Assembly: GCF_014483895.1 (NCBI RefSeq) | Contig: NZ_CP059987.1 | Span: 806,001-870,000 of the forward strand | DNA length: 64,000 nt | DNA from: Protaetiibacter sp. SSC-01 | GTDB lineage: Bacteria; Actinomycetota; Actinomycetes; Actinomycetales; Microbacteriaceae | Direction of reading: 5' to 3' | Shown: one piece after another, positions 1 through 7,511 of the stretch | Layout: each line of letters starts with the position of its first letter | Position numbering within the stretch: position 1 is the first letter of the stretch | The notes under the pieces: generated by a model | What the model saw: the letters and a program-made list of their open reading frames with translations, nothing else | What the model was told of the DNA's origin: nothing | Database searches by the model: none | Translations under genes and position numbers: made by a program

Positions 1-61
1 TGTCAGCTACCCGGAGCTCATCACGGAGCTCATCGAGCTGGGGCTCGCGGCGCGGCGGTAG
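1..61 (+). CDS. ddl: D-alanine--D-alanine ligase, C-terminal end only (partial)
   Basis: Only the last 19 codons are present, read from base 2, ending in TAG at 59-61. The residues SYPELITELIELGLAARR match the extreme C-terminus of actinobacterial D-Ala-D-Ala ligases, which make the dipeptide for peptidoglycan precursors in the cytoplasm. Support also comes from order: in Microbacteriaceae ddl is commonly followed by a DUF3515 lipoprotein and thiL, as seen here. The assignment rests on a very short piece, so it is an inference from tail sequence plus neighbours. Confidence 0.6.
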   Translation, partial: VSYPELITELIELGLAARR

Positions 62-719
62 TCCGCGGTGGCGGGGTGCGTCGCACCTGTGGTGCGTCGC
101 ACGCGGTGCTTTCTCGCAGGTCGGCTGGCGCCGCCCTGCTGGCTGGCGCCTGCGGCCCGCGGCGCTTTCGCTGCTGGCACGACGCGGCGCTCAACCGCTG
201 GTTGAGTGCCGCGCGCCGTGCGCGGAGCGCGCGACGCACGGCGTATCGAAACCGGACGGGCGGGTGACGTGCGGAGGGTTCGCATCCCGTGGCCCGCTGT
301 TGATACGCGGGTGCGGGGGTTTCGATACGCGTCGTGCGCTTCGCGCGCGGCGCTACTCAACCAACGGAGAGGGGCACGTCACCAGGCGACGGGTCGCGCT
401 CCGCGCGACCGCGCGCACTCAACCAGCGGTAGAGCGGCCGCGCGTGTTCACCGCTGGTTGAGTGCCGTGCGCCGCGCCGCAGGCGCGACGCACGGCGTAT
501 CGAAACCGGACGGGCGGATGACGTGCGGAGGTTTCGCATCCCGGGGCCCGCTGTTGATACGCGGTGCGAGGGTTTCGATACGCGTCGTGCCGCGCGGACT
601 CGCGGCGCGGCGCTACTCAACCAGCGGTGGTGGCGCGGCGCTACTCAACCAGCGGTGGTGGCGCGGCTCAACCAGCAGTGGTGGGGTGCGGCGCTGTTCA
701 CCCAGCGCAGGGCGGGGCG
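62..719. repeat. Gene-free repeat region with duplicated TTTCGATACGC / ACTCAACCAGCGG hairpins
   Basis: This stretch lies between two convergent genes and holds no credible gene. The words GTTTCGATACGC and CTCAACCAGCGG occur at its centre in both orientations: inverted copies near 190-252 and 450-506, direct copies near 318-367 and 570-625. A segment of about 65 bases starting GCGTATCGAAACCGG at 241 is repeated almost exactly at 495, an offset of 254 bases. The last part (610-690) holds short tandem copies of CAACCAGCGGTGGTGGCGCGG. Each unit can fold into a long hairpin. Open frames across it are repeat translations. Confidence 0.8.
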
Positions 720-1205
720 TCAGCCGCCCGCGATGTCGGCGTCCTCGAGGTCGGTGCACTCGTGCCCGTTGGGTCGCGTGAAGGAGACCGCGCGGGAGAG
801 GTCCATGAGCGCGGGCGTCGGTCCCGCGACCGCCCCGTCGACGACGACGTCGATGGCGGGCTCGCGACCGTAGCTGCGCAGCACGTAGGTGGGCTCCTGG
901 CTGCCGTCGACGAGCCAGAAGATGCCGTCGACCTGGATGCAGCGCTGCGTCGACGCGCTCGGCACCTCGACCCCGCAGTACAGGAGCACGGATGCGGGCG
1001 AGCCCCACGCGCCCGTCGCCTGCGCGTTGGTCTCGCGGCGCTCCTGGCCGGCGACCGTGTCGGGCAGCCGCACGATGACGTCGGCGCAACCGGGGTCGTT
1101 CGCGCCCTCGGCGGGCTCCATCGGCACGACGGACGCGCATCCGCTGAGCGTCACCGCGAGCACGACGGCAGCGGCGGCGGCGATGCTGGCTCGGGTCTTG
1201 CGCAC
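720..1205 (-). CDS. DUF3515 family lipoprotein
   Basis: A 161-residue protein begun at GTG 1205, chosen because it places a signal peptide immediately at the N-terminus: positive start VRKTR, hydrophobic stretch, then lipobox LSGC with the lipidated Cys at residue 23. The mature part matches the actinobacterial DUF3515 family in size and in its paired cysteines (around GCADVIVRLP and YCGVEVPSAS). The function of the family is unknown; the protein should be anchored on the outer face of the membrane. It is divergent from thiL with only 21 bases between starts, so the two promoters must overlap the opposite gene or the gap. The longer frame to 1415 is antisense to thiL and was not used. Confidence 0.85.
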   Translation of the reverse strand: MRKTRASIAAAAAVVLAVTLSGCASVVPMEPAEGANDPGCADVIVRLPDTVAGQERRETNAQATGAWGSPASVLLYCGVEVPSASTQRCIQVDGIFWLVDGSQEPTYVLRSYGREPAIDVVVDGAVAGPTPALMDLSRAVSFTRPNGHECTDLEDADIAGG

Positions 1206-1226
1206 GCTCCAGGCTAACCTGGCCGG

Positions 1227-2210
1227 GTGACGGATCCGGACGGGACGCTGGCCTCGCTCGGGGAGTCGGCGGTGCTGGGGCGCATCTTCCCGCGGCTGCC
1301 GGACGCCGCATCCGCTCTGCTCGGACCGGGCGACGACGCCGCCGTCGTGGCGGCCCCCGACGGGCGCTTCGTCGTGACGACGGACACGCTCGTGCACGGC
1401 CCGGATTTCCGGCACGCGTGGTCGAGCGCGTTCCAGCTCGGCTGGAAGGCGGCTGCGTCGAACCTCGCCGACGTCGCGGCGATGGGTGCCCGGCCGACGG
1501 CTCTCGTGGTGGCCCTCGTGGCGCCCGCCGACACGGAGGTGCGCTGGATCGAGGAGTTCGCGGACGGCCTGCGCGAGGGGTGCGCGGCGCTCGCTCCGGA
1601 GTGCGGGGTCGTGGGGGGCGATCTGTCGGTGTCCGACCAGTTGACTGTCGCGGTGACGGCGTTCGGCGACCTCGAGGGGCGGCCGCCGGTGCTGCGCTCG
1701 GGGGCGCGTGCGGGCGATGTCGTCGCCGTGTGCGGCGAGCTGGGGCTCGCGGGGCGCGGGCTCGAGCTGCTGTTCGCGCGCGGTGTCGACGCGGAGGGGG
1801 TGCCGGACTCAGTGGCCGCCGCGTCGCTGCGGCCCGAGTTCGACCGCGAGCTCGACGCTCAGCTCGCGCCGAGCCCGCCGATCACCGCGGGCGTGGTGGC
1901 GGCTCGTGCGGGCGCGACGGCGATGATGGATGTGAGCGACGGCCTCGCGCTCGACGCGCGGCGCATGGGGGAGGCGTCGGGGGTGGCGATCGACCTCGAC
2001 GCGGCCGCCGTCGGGTCGACGGTGGCGCTGACGGGCGGGGAGGACCACGCGCTGCTCGCGACGTTCCCGGGCGACGCGGTTCTGCCATCCGGTTTCCGCC
2101 CGATCGGCCGCGTGCGCGCGGGCGAGCCGGGCGTGCGTGTCGATGGCCGCCCGTTCGACCCCCGTGGCGGCTGGGACCCCTACGCCGACTGGGACGGCGC
2201 CGCCGGCTGA
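1227..2210 (+). CDS. thiL: Thiamine-monophosphate kinase ThiL
   Basis: A 327-residue ATP-dependent kinase converting thiamine monophosphate to thiamine diphosphate, the last step of vitamin B1 coenzyme synthesis. Visible family marks are GPGDDAA (33-39), the TTDTLVHG segment (51-58), SNLADVAAMGA (78-88), VGGDLS, and the C-terminal DVSDGLALDARRM motif of the PurM/ThiL fold. GTG at 1227 gives the expected N-terminus MTDPDGTLASLGE. The 21-base gap to the divergent DUF3515 gene leaves no room for a TPP riboswitch. It is convergent with rsmD across a repeat array. Confidence 0.95.
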   Translation: MTDPDGTLASLGESAVLGRIFPRLPDAASALLGPGDDAAVVAAPDGRFVVTTDTLVHGPDFRHAWSSAFQLGWKAAASNLADVAAMGARPTALVVALVAPADTEVRWIEEFADGLREGCAALAPECGVVGGDLSVSDQLTVAVTAFGDLEGRPPVLRSGARAGDVVAVCGELGLAGRGLELLFARGVDAEGVPDSVAAASLRPEFDRELDAQLAPSPPITAGVVAARAGATAMMDVSDGLALDARRMGEASGVAIDLDAAAVGSTVALTGGEDHALLATFPGDAVLPSGFRPIGRVRAGEPGVRVDGRPFDPRGGWDPYADWDGAAG

Positions 2211-2216
2211 CCTGAC

Positions 2217-2375
2217 GCTGTTGTGCAGGACTCTGCTGTTGTGCAGGACTCTGCTGTTGTGCAGGAGTTGCCGACCCCGCCCGAGTGAGCGCCCCCGAAA
2301 ACCCGGTGCTCGCGCCGAGGCTTCCTGCGCAACGGCAGCGATCTCCTGCACAACAGCAGACTCCTGCACAACAGC
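2217..2375. repeat. 18-bp direct/inverted repeat array, locus 1
   Basis: Three head-to-tail 18-bp units, consensus GCTGTTGTGCAGGACTCT, start at 2217, 2235 and 2253. About 70 bases later come inverted units (CTCCTGCACAACAGC) at about 2343-2357 and 2361-2375, with a degenerate one near 2321. The array lies between the convergent thiL and rsmD genes and can form a large stem-loop. The same architecture recurs at 60717-60887. Confidence 0.9.
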
Positions 2376-2415
2376 ACGACACGGACGGCGAGGCGGACGC
2401 GGCGCGGCGGCGCGG

Positions 2416-3006
2416 TCAGGCGGATGCGGGGGCGCAGTCGGGCGCGGGGGAGAGCCAGAAGACGGCGGTCTCGCCGTAGGCGGTGCGGCGGTCGAGCGTG
2501 AGGCCGGCGGGCCACGCGGGTTCGGGGTCGCGCGCCGAGCGCTCGACGACGATCACGGCATCCGGAGCGACGCGCGGCGCCAGCAGCAGCAGGTCGTCGA
2601 CGAGCTCGGCGCCGGTCAGCTCGTAGGGCGGGTCGAGGAACACGAGGTCCCAGCCGCCCGCGGCACCCGCGAGGAAGGTCTGCACGGGCTGCACGACCGT
2701 GCGGATGACGGGCGGCGCCTCCGCCGGAGCCGCGCGGCCCACGCGCTCCGCGTTCCGGCGCGACACGACCGCCGCATCCCGCGACCGGTCGACGAGGGTC
2801 ACCTCGGCTGCCCCGCGGGACGCCGCCTCGAGTCCGAGTGCACCCGATCCGGCGTAGAGGTCGAGCACGCGCGCGCCGTGCACGAGGTCGCGCGCGTCGA
2901 GCGCCGAGAAGATCGCCTCCCGCACGCGGTCGCTCGTCGGACGCGTGCCGGTCTTCGGCACCGCCAGAGCGAGCGAGCCGGCGAAGCCGGCGATGATGCG
3001 GGTCAC
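2416..3006 (-). CDS. rsmD: 16S rRNA (guanine966-N2)-methyltransferase RsmD
   Basis: A 196-residue SAM-dependent methyltransferase expected to modify G966 of 16S rRNA in the 30S subunit. It shows the family N-terminus MTRIIAGFAGS, the RPTSDRVREAIFSAL segment, motif I VLDLYAGSGALGLEA (about 46-60) and the catalytic FLDPPY motif. Length is normal for RsmD. The gene is next to recG-coaD, its common context in actinobacteria, although here it points the other way and is separated from them by a two-gene cupin/dehydrogenase unit. Confidence 0.95.
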   Translation of the reverse strand: MTRIIAGFAGSLALAVPKTGTRPTSDRVREAIFSALDARDLVHGARVLDLYAGSGALGLEAASRGAAEVTLVDRSRDAAVVSRRNAERVGRAAPAEAPPVIRTVVQPVQTFLAGAAGGWDLVFLDPPYELTGAELVDDLLLLAPRVAPDAVIVVERSARDPEPAWPAGLTLDRRTAYGETAVFWLSPAPDCAPASA

Positions 3007-3162
3007 GCGCTCAGGTTAGCGAAGCGCGGGCCGCGGGGTTGGCGCCGGTGCGGGCACACGCGGTCAGCGGTCGATCTGCTCGCGACGGGCGATCACGAGT
3101 GCAGGCCGGATGCCGCGAGGTGGCCCGAGCGCGCGGCCCCCCGCATCCGCGATCATCCCGGC

Positions 3163-3507
3163 ATGCACATCGTCGAGGACTCCGACACCTTCACCGCCGA
3201 CTCGCTCGCCGACTACCGCGAGAGGCTGCGCACGCCCGGCCTCAGCCTCGGCACGTACTCGATCCCGGCCGGGGCCGTCGACCCGCAGCAGCCGCACACC
3301 GAGGACGAGGTCTACATCTGCCTGCGCGGCCGCGCGACGCTGCGGGGCGCGGATGCCGACCTCCCGATCCTCCCGGGGACGGTCGCGTTCGTCGCGGCGG
3401 GCGAGGAGCATCGCTTCGTCGACGTCGAGGAGGATCTCGTCGTGGTCGTCGCGTTCGGTCCTGCCGAGTACACGAACGCCGGACTCGCCGAGGGAGCGCG
3501 GTCGTGA
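3163..3507 (+). CDS. Small cupin-domain protein
   Basis: A 114-residue single-domain cupin beginning at ATG 3163 (MHIVEDSDTFTADSLADY). The two cupin motifs are recognisable: PHTEDEVYICLRGRATL for motif 1 and PGTVAFVAAGEEHRFVDVEEDL for motif 2, giving candidate metal ligands His, Glu, Glu and His. Such stand-alone cupins include sugar-binding and dioxygenase-like proteins, and the exact reaction cannot be read from sequence. Its TGA overlaps the GTG of the next gene, so it is probably translationally coupled to the hydroxyisobutyrate-dehydrogenase-like enzyme. An extended upstream frame is an out-of-gene continuation and was rejected. Confidence 0.8.
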   Translation: MHIVEDSDTFTADSLADYRERLRTPGLSLGTYSIPAGAVDPQQPHTEDEVYICLRGRATLRGADADLPILPGTVAFVAAGEEHRFVDVEEDLVVVVAFGPAEYTNAGLAEGARS

Positions 3508-4364
3508 CGGTCGGCTTCGCGGGCCTCGGCATCATGGGCGTGCCGATGGCGACGCGCCTGCTCGACGCCGGCACCGAGCTCGCGGTGTGGAGCCGCCGGC
3601 CGGAGGCGTGCGCGCCGCTCGTCGCGCGCGGCGCGACGCACGCCGCCGACCCCGACGCCCTCTTCGCCGCCTGCGCGACGGTCGTGCTCATGCTGCGCGA
3701 CGAGGGCGCGACGGATGCGGTGCTCGGCCGCGGCACGGACGCCTTCGCCCACCGCGTGGCCGGCCGCCGCATCGTGGTGACGGGCACCAACTCGCCCGCG
3801 TACTCGGCGGCGCTCGCGGCCGACGTCCGCCAGGCGGGCGGCGCGTACGTCGAGGCTCCCGTGTCGGGTTCGCGCGTGCCCGCGGAGCGCGGCGAGCTCG
3901 TCGTCATGCTCGCGGGCGACGACGCGGCCGCACTCGACGCCGCCGAGGCGCTCCTGAGCCCGCTCGCGAAGGCCGTCGTGCGGTGCGGCGAGGCTCCCGC
4001 GGCCCTCCGCACGAAGATCGCCGTCAATCACTACATGATGGCGATGGTCGCATCCCTCGCCGAGGCGCTCACGGCCGCGCGCGCCGCGGGGGTCGATGTG
4101 GCATCCGTCGTGCGCGTGCTCGAGGCGAGCCCCATGGACAGCCCGATCGGCCGCGTGAAGGCGGCGAAGCTCGTGGCGGGCGACGAGTCGCCGCAGGCGG
4201 CGATCTCCGACGTCGTGAAGAACTGCCGGCTCGTGCTCGATGCCGCACGCGAGGCGGGCGCGACGACGCCCATCATCGATCTCGTGTCGTCGCTCTACGA
4301 GGCGACCGCGGCATCCGGGCACGCCGACCTCGACATGGTCGCCGTCGTGCGAGCCTTCGCCTGA
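3504..4364 (+). CDS. 3-hydroxyisobutyrate-dehydrogenase-family NAD(P)-dependent oxidoreductase
   Basis: A 286-residue beta-hydroxyacid dehydrogenase. The N-terminal Rossmann motif is GFAGLGIMGVPMATRLL, followed by the substrate-side motif YVEAPVSGSRVPAERGEL and the catalytic-lysine region KIAVNHYMMAMVASLAEAL, where the helix-borne Lys is expected. The family reduces or oxidises small beta-hydroxyacids such as 3-hydroxyisobutyrate, tartronate semialdehyde or glyoxylate/succinic semialdehyde; the specific substrate is not evident. It starts at GTG 3504, overlapping the cupin stop by four bases. recG follows 25 bases downstream and may be co-transcribed. Confidence 0.85.
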   Translation: MTVGFAGLGIMGVPMATRLLDAGTELAVWSRRPEACAPLVARGATHAADPDALFAACATVVLMLRDEGATDAVLGRGTDAFAHRVAGRRIVVTGTNSPAYSAALAADVRQAGGAYVEAPVSGSRVPAERGELVVMLAGDDAAALDAAEALLSPLAKAVVRCGEAPAALRTKIAVNHYMMAMVASLAEALTAARAAGVDVASVVRVLEASPMDSPIGRVKAAKLVAGDESPQAAISDVVKNCRLVLDAAREAGATTPIIDLVSSLYEATAASGHADLDMVAVVRAFA

Positions 4365-4389
4365 CACCGCGGCTCGGTACCCTCGGAAC

Positions 4390-6558
4390 GTGGACTCGCC
4401 GCTCGACCAGAAGCTCTCGTCGGCGCTCGGCGGCCGCACGGCGCAGGTGCTCGAGAAGTCGTTCGGCATGCGCACGGTCGGCGATCTGCTGGCCCACTAC
4501 CCGCGGCGCTACGCCCGGCGCGGCGAGCTCACCGCGCTGAGCGAGCTGCGCATCGACGAGCCCGTGACGATCGTCGCCGAGGTGCGTAGCGTCTCGGAGC
4601 GGCGCATGCAGAACCGCCGCGGCTCGATCCTCGAGGCGACCATCAGCGACGGACTCGGCTCTCTGACGCTCACGTTCTTCAACCAGTCGTTCCGCAAGAA
4701 CGAGCTGCGGCCGGGCGTGCGCGGCATCTTCTCGGGCAAGATCGGCGCCTACCGCGGCACCCGCCAGCTCACCCACCCCGACTACGAGCTCTTCGACGCC
4801 GACGAGGCCGCCACCATGGACGCCGAGCAGGCGCGCCGCTGGGCCGAGACCCCCGTGCCGCTCTACCCGGCCACCGCGAGCTTCCCGAGCTGGAAGCTGC
4901 AGAAGTGCATCGAGACGGTGCTCGACGTGCTGCCGCCGCTGCGCGACCCGGTTCCGGATGAGGTGCGCGCCTCCCGTGGGCTCATGGGCTTCCGCGACGC
5001 GATCGTCAAGGTGCACCGCCCCGAGACGGATGCCGACTGGCGGCACGCGCGCGACGCCCTGCGGTTCCAGGAGGCGCTCGTGCTGCAGCTCGCGCTGCTC
5101 GGGCAGCGCGCCGAGCGCCGGGCGGTCTCCGGCCCGCCGCGCATCCCGGGGGCGCTCTCGGAGGCGTTCGAGGCGTCGCTGCCGTGGCCGCTCACCGATG
5201 ACCAGCGCGCCGTCGGCGCCGAGATCGAGGCGGAGCTGCTCGACGGCACGCCCATGAACCGGCTCGTGCAGGGCGAGGTGGGCTCGGGCAAGACGCTCGT
5301 CGCGTTGCGGGCGATGCTCGCGGTCGCGGAGTCGGGCGGGCAGTCGGCGTTCCTCGCGCCGACGGAGGTGCTCGCGGGACAGCACCTGCGCTCGATCGTG
5401 TCGATGCTCGGGCCCGACCTCGCGGCGCGACTGCGGGTCACGCTGCTGACGGGCCAGCTGCCCGCGGCCGAGAGGCGCAAGGCGATGCTGGCCGCGGCAT
5501 CCGGGGGAGCGGCGATCGTCGTCGGCACGCACGCGCTGCTCGGCGACAACGTGACCTTCGCCGACCTCGGACTCGTGGTCGTCGACGAGCAGCACCGCTT
5601 CGGCGTCGAGCAGCGCGAGGCCATCCGGCTCAAGGGGCAGGCGCCGCACGTGCTCGTGCTGAGCGCCACGCCCATCCCGCGCACGGTCGCGATGACGGTG
5701 TTCGGCGACCTCGACGTCTCGACGCTGCGCAGCCTGCCCGCGGGCCGCGCGCCCATCGAGTCGTTCGTCGTGCCGCTCGCCGACCACCCGAACTGGGAGG
5801 CGCGCGTGTGGCAGCGCCTCGCCGAGGAGCTCGAGCAGGGGCGGCAGGGCTTCGTCGTGTGCCCCGCGATCGAGGTCGCGGCATCCGGCGACTCGGTCGA
5901 GGAGGACGCGGCGCTCGAGACGGATGCCGAGCCCGACGCGCCGCCGCCCGCATCCGTCGTCGAGACGCTGGCCCGGCTGCGCACGCATCCGTCGCTGCGC
6001 GACCGCCGCATCGAGCCGCTGCACGGGCGGATGTCGGGGGAGGAGAAGGACCGCACGATGCGGGCCTTCGCGGCGGGCGACATCGACGTGCTCGTCGCGA
6101 CGACGGTCATCGAGGTCGGCGTCGACGTGCCGAACGCCTCGACCATGATCGTGCTCGACGCCGACCGTTTCGGTGTCGCGCAGCTGCACCAGCTGCGCGG
6201 CCGCGTCGGCCGCGGCGGCGTGCCCGGCATCGCGCTCTTCGTGACGCGCGCCGAGCAGGGCACGCTCGCCCGCGAGCGCGTCGACGCCGTCGCCTCGACC
6301 CTCGACGGCTTCGAGCTCGCGCAGGCCGACCTCGAGCTGCGGCGCGAGGGCGACGTGCTCGGCGGCACCCAGTCGGGGCGCCGTTCGTCGCTCAAGCTCC
6401 TGCGCGTCATCGAGGACGCCGACCTCATCGCCGAGGCGCGCGACCTCGCGCAGGGCCTGCTGGATGCCGACCCCGCGCTCGTCGCGCACGAGGCGCTCCG
6501 CGAGGCCGTGGCGCGCCGCTTCGACGAGTCGGAGCGCGCCTTCCTCGGCAAGGCCTAG
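4390..6558 (+). CDS. recG: ATP-dependent DNA helicase RecG
   Basis: A 722-residue helicase that remodels stalled forks and Holliday junctions. An N-terminal wedge/OB domain (about 40-150, ARRGELTALSELRIDEPVTI onward) precedes the helicase core with Walker A GEVGSGKTLVALRAML, DEAD-type box DEQHRFG, motif III SATPIPRTVAMTVFGDLDVS, and motif VI QLHQLRGRVGRGGVPG. A short acidic insert near AASGDSVEEDAALETDAEPD lies between the helicase lobes and looks lineage-specific. GTG 4390 was chosen because it gives VDSPLDQKLSSALGGRTAQ; the frame upstream to 4240 is antisense-like sequence inside the previous gene. Confidence 0.95.
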   Translation: MDSPLDQKLSSALGGRTAQVLEKSFGMRTVGDLLAHYPRRYARRGELTALSELRIDEPVTIVAEVRSVSERRMQNRRGSILEATISDGLGSLTLTFFNQSFRKNELRPGVRGIFSGKIGAYRGTRQLTHPDYELFDADEAATMDAEQARRWAETPVPLYPATASFPSWKLQKCIETVLDVLPPLRDPVPDEVRASRGLMGFRDAIVKVHRPETDADWRHARDALRFQEALVLQLALLGQRAERRAVSGPPRIPGALSEAFEASLPWPLTDDQRAVGAEIEAELLDGTPMNRLVQGEVGSGKTLVALRAMLAVAESGGQSAFLAPTEVLAGQHLRSIVSMLGPDLAARLRVTLLTGQLPAAERRKAMLAAASGGAAIVVGTHALLGDNVTFADLGLVVVDEQHRFGVEQREAIRLKGQAPHVLVLSATPIPRTVAMTVFGDLDVSTLRSLPAGRAPIESFVVPLADHPNWEARVWQRLAEELEQGRQGFVVCPAIEVAASGDSVEEDAALETDAEPDAPPPASVVETLARLRTHPSLRDRRIEPLHGRMSGEEKDRTMRAFAAGDIDVLVATTVIEVGVDVPNASTMIVLDADRFGVAQLHQLRGRVGRGGVPGIALFVTRAEQGTLARERVDAVASTLDGFELAQADLELRREGDVLGGTQSGRRSSLKLLRVIEDADLIAEARDLAQGLLDADPALVAHEALREAVARRFDESERAFLGKA

Positions 6559-6842
6559 ACGGCCTTCCGCGCCCCCTGCTCACGCACGTCGAACGGCGGC
6601 ACGAGCGCCTCGAGCGGCACGCCGAGCACGCGCGCGAGCCCGACGATCGTCTTGAGCGAGGGGTTCGCGGGAACGCCGGGGCGGGAGAGCCCCTTCTCGA
6701 GCTGCTGGTAGTGCGAGCGCGTGAGGCCCGCGGCGTAGGCGAGTTCCTCCTGCGTGAGGGCGGCCTCGATCCGCGCACGGTGCAGCCGGATGCCGAACTC
6801 GCGCGCGAACGACGCCCACTCGTCGTCCGGCTGTTCCCCCAT
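6555..6842 (-). CDS. XRE-family helix-turn-helix regulator
   Basis: A 95-residue protein dominated by a Cro/C1-type helix-turn-helix: FGIRLHRARIEAALTQEELAYAAGLTRSHYQQLEKG, then NPSLKTIVGLARVLGVPLEALV. This is a complete DNA-binding domain with almost nothing else, so it is probably a dimeric repressor. Its stop overlaps the recG stop (tail-to-tail). No toxin-like partner lies beside it. Upstream, at 6872-6879, there is an isolated palindrome GATATATC in a locally A/T-rich spot that could be part of its promoter or operator; this is only suggestive. Confidence 0.85.
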   Translation of the reverse strand: MGEQPDDEWASFAREFGIRLHRARIEAALTQEELAYAAGLTRSHYQQLEKGLSRPGVPANPSLKTIVGLARVLGVPLEALVPPFDVREQGARKAV

Positions 6843-6990
6843 CCGGCCACCGTGCCGCGAGTGTGGAACGAAACGGGCCTGATATATCCATCATCCTCGC
6901 AAGGCGTGGCTGAACACATCATGGGAGCGGTCCCAGCCCGACGCGTGACCAATAACGAAACGGTCACGCTCGCCCGATAGCATCGAGGGC

Positions 6991-7476
6991 ATGACCAGGA
7001 TCGCCGTCGTTCCCGGATCCTTCGACCCCGTCACCCTCGGGCACCTCGATGTGATCGAGCGCGCAGCCCGCATCTTCGACGAGATCCACGTGCTCGTGGT
7101 GCACAACCCCGACAAGTCGGCGCTGCTGCCGATCGCGCAGCGGGTGTCGCTCATCCAGGAGTCGGTGGCCGAGGCGCGCATCCCGGGCCAGATCCTCGTC
7201 ACGAGCTGGAGCGTCGGCCTGCTCGTCGACTACTGCACGGATGTCGGGGCGAGCGTGCTCGTGAAGGGCATCCGCTCGCAGGTCGACGTGGCCTACGAGA
7301 CGCCCATGGCGATCGTCAACCGCAACCTCGCGAAGGTCGAGACGATCTTCATGCTGCCCGACCCCGCGCACGCCCACGTGTCGAGCTCGCTCGTTCGGCA
7401 GGTCGCGTCGCTCGGCGGCGACGTCTCGCCGTACGTGCCGCGCGTGGTGGCGGACTTCCTCGAGCAGCCGCGCTGA
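6991..7476 (+). CDS. coaD: Phosphopantetheine adenylyltransferase CoaD
   Basis: A 161-residue nucleotidyltransferase that transfers AMP from ATP to 4'-phosphopantetheine, the fourth step of coenzyme A synthesis. The HxGH-type nucleotide-binding site is visible as [19 protein letters not shown] near the N-terminus, and the C-terminal [22 protein letters not shown] loop is typical. The central [21 protein letters not shown] segment carries substrate-binding residues. Length and motifs fit CoaD closely. It follows the short regulator gene and precedes a convergent DUF2510 protein. Confidence 0.96.
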   Translation: MTRIAVVPGSFDPVTLGHLDVIERAARIFDEIHVLVVHNPDKSALLPIAQRVSLIQESVAEARIPGQILVTSWSVGLLVDYCTDVGASVLVKGIRSQVDVAYETPMAIVNRNLAKVETIFMLPDPAHAHVSSSLVRQVASLGGDVSPYVPRVVADFLEQPR

Positions 7477-7511
7477 CGCATCCGCCCCACCCGTGATGGC
7501 GGGAGTGGGGA

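Noticed and set aside
7-700. Several frames of 60-230 residues in the first 700 bases
   Set aside because: They translate duplicated repeats and are Arg/Ala-biased without family similarity.
1206-1226. TPP riboswitch before thiL
   Set aside because: Only 21 bases separate the divergent starts, too short for a THI element.
4273-6489. A 738-residue antisense frame to recG
   Set aside because: GC-rich reverse-strand artefact covering the helicase core; no credible start or motif.
6555-6842. Antitoxin of a toxin-antitoxin pair
   Set aside because: The XRE protein has no toxin-like partner; recG and coaD are its neighbours.
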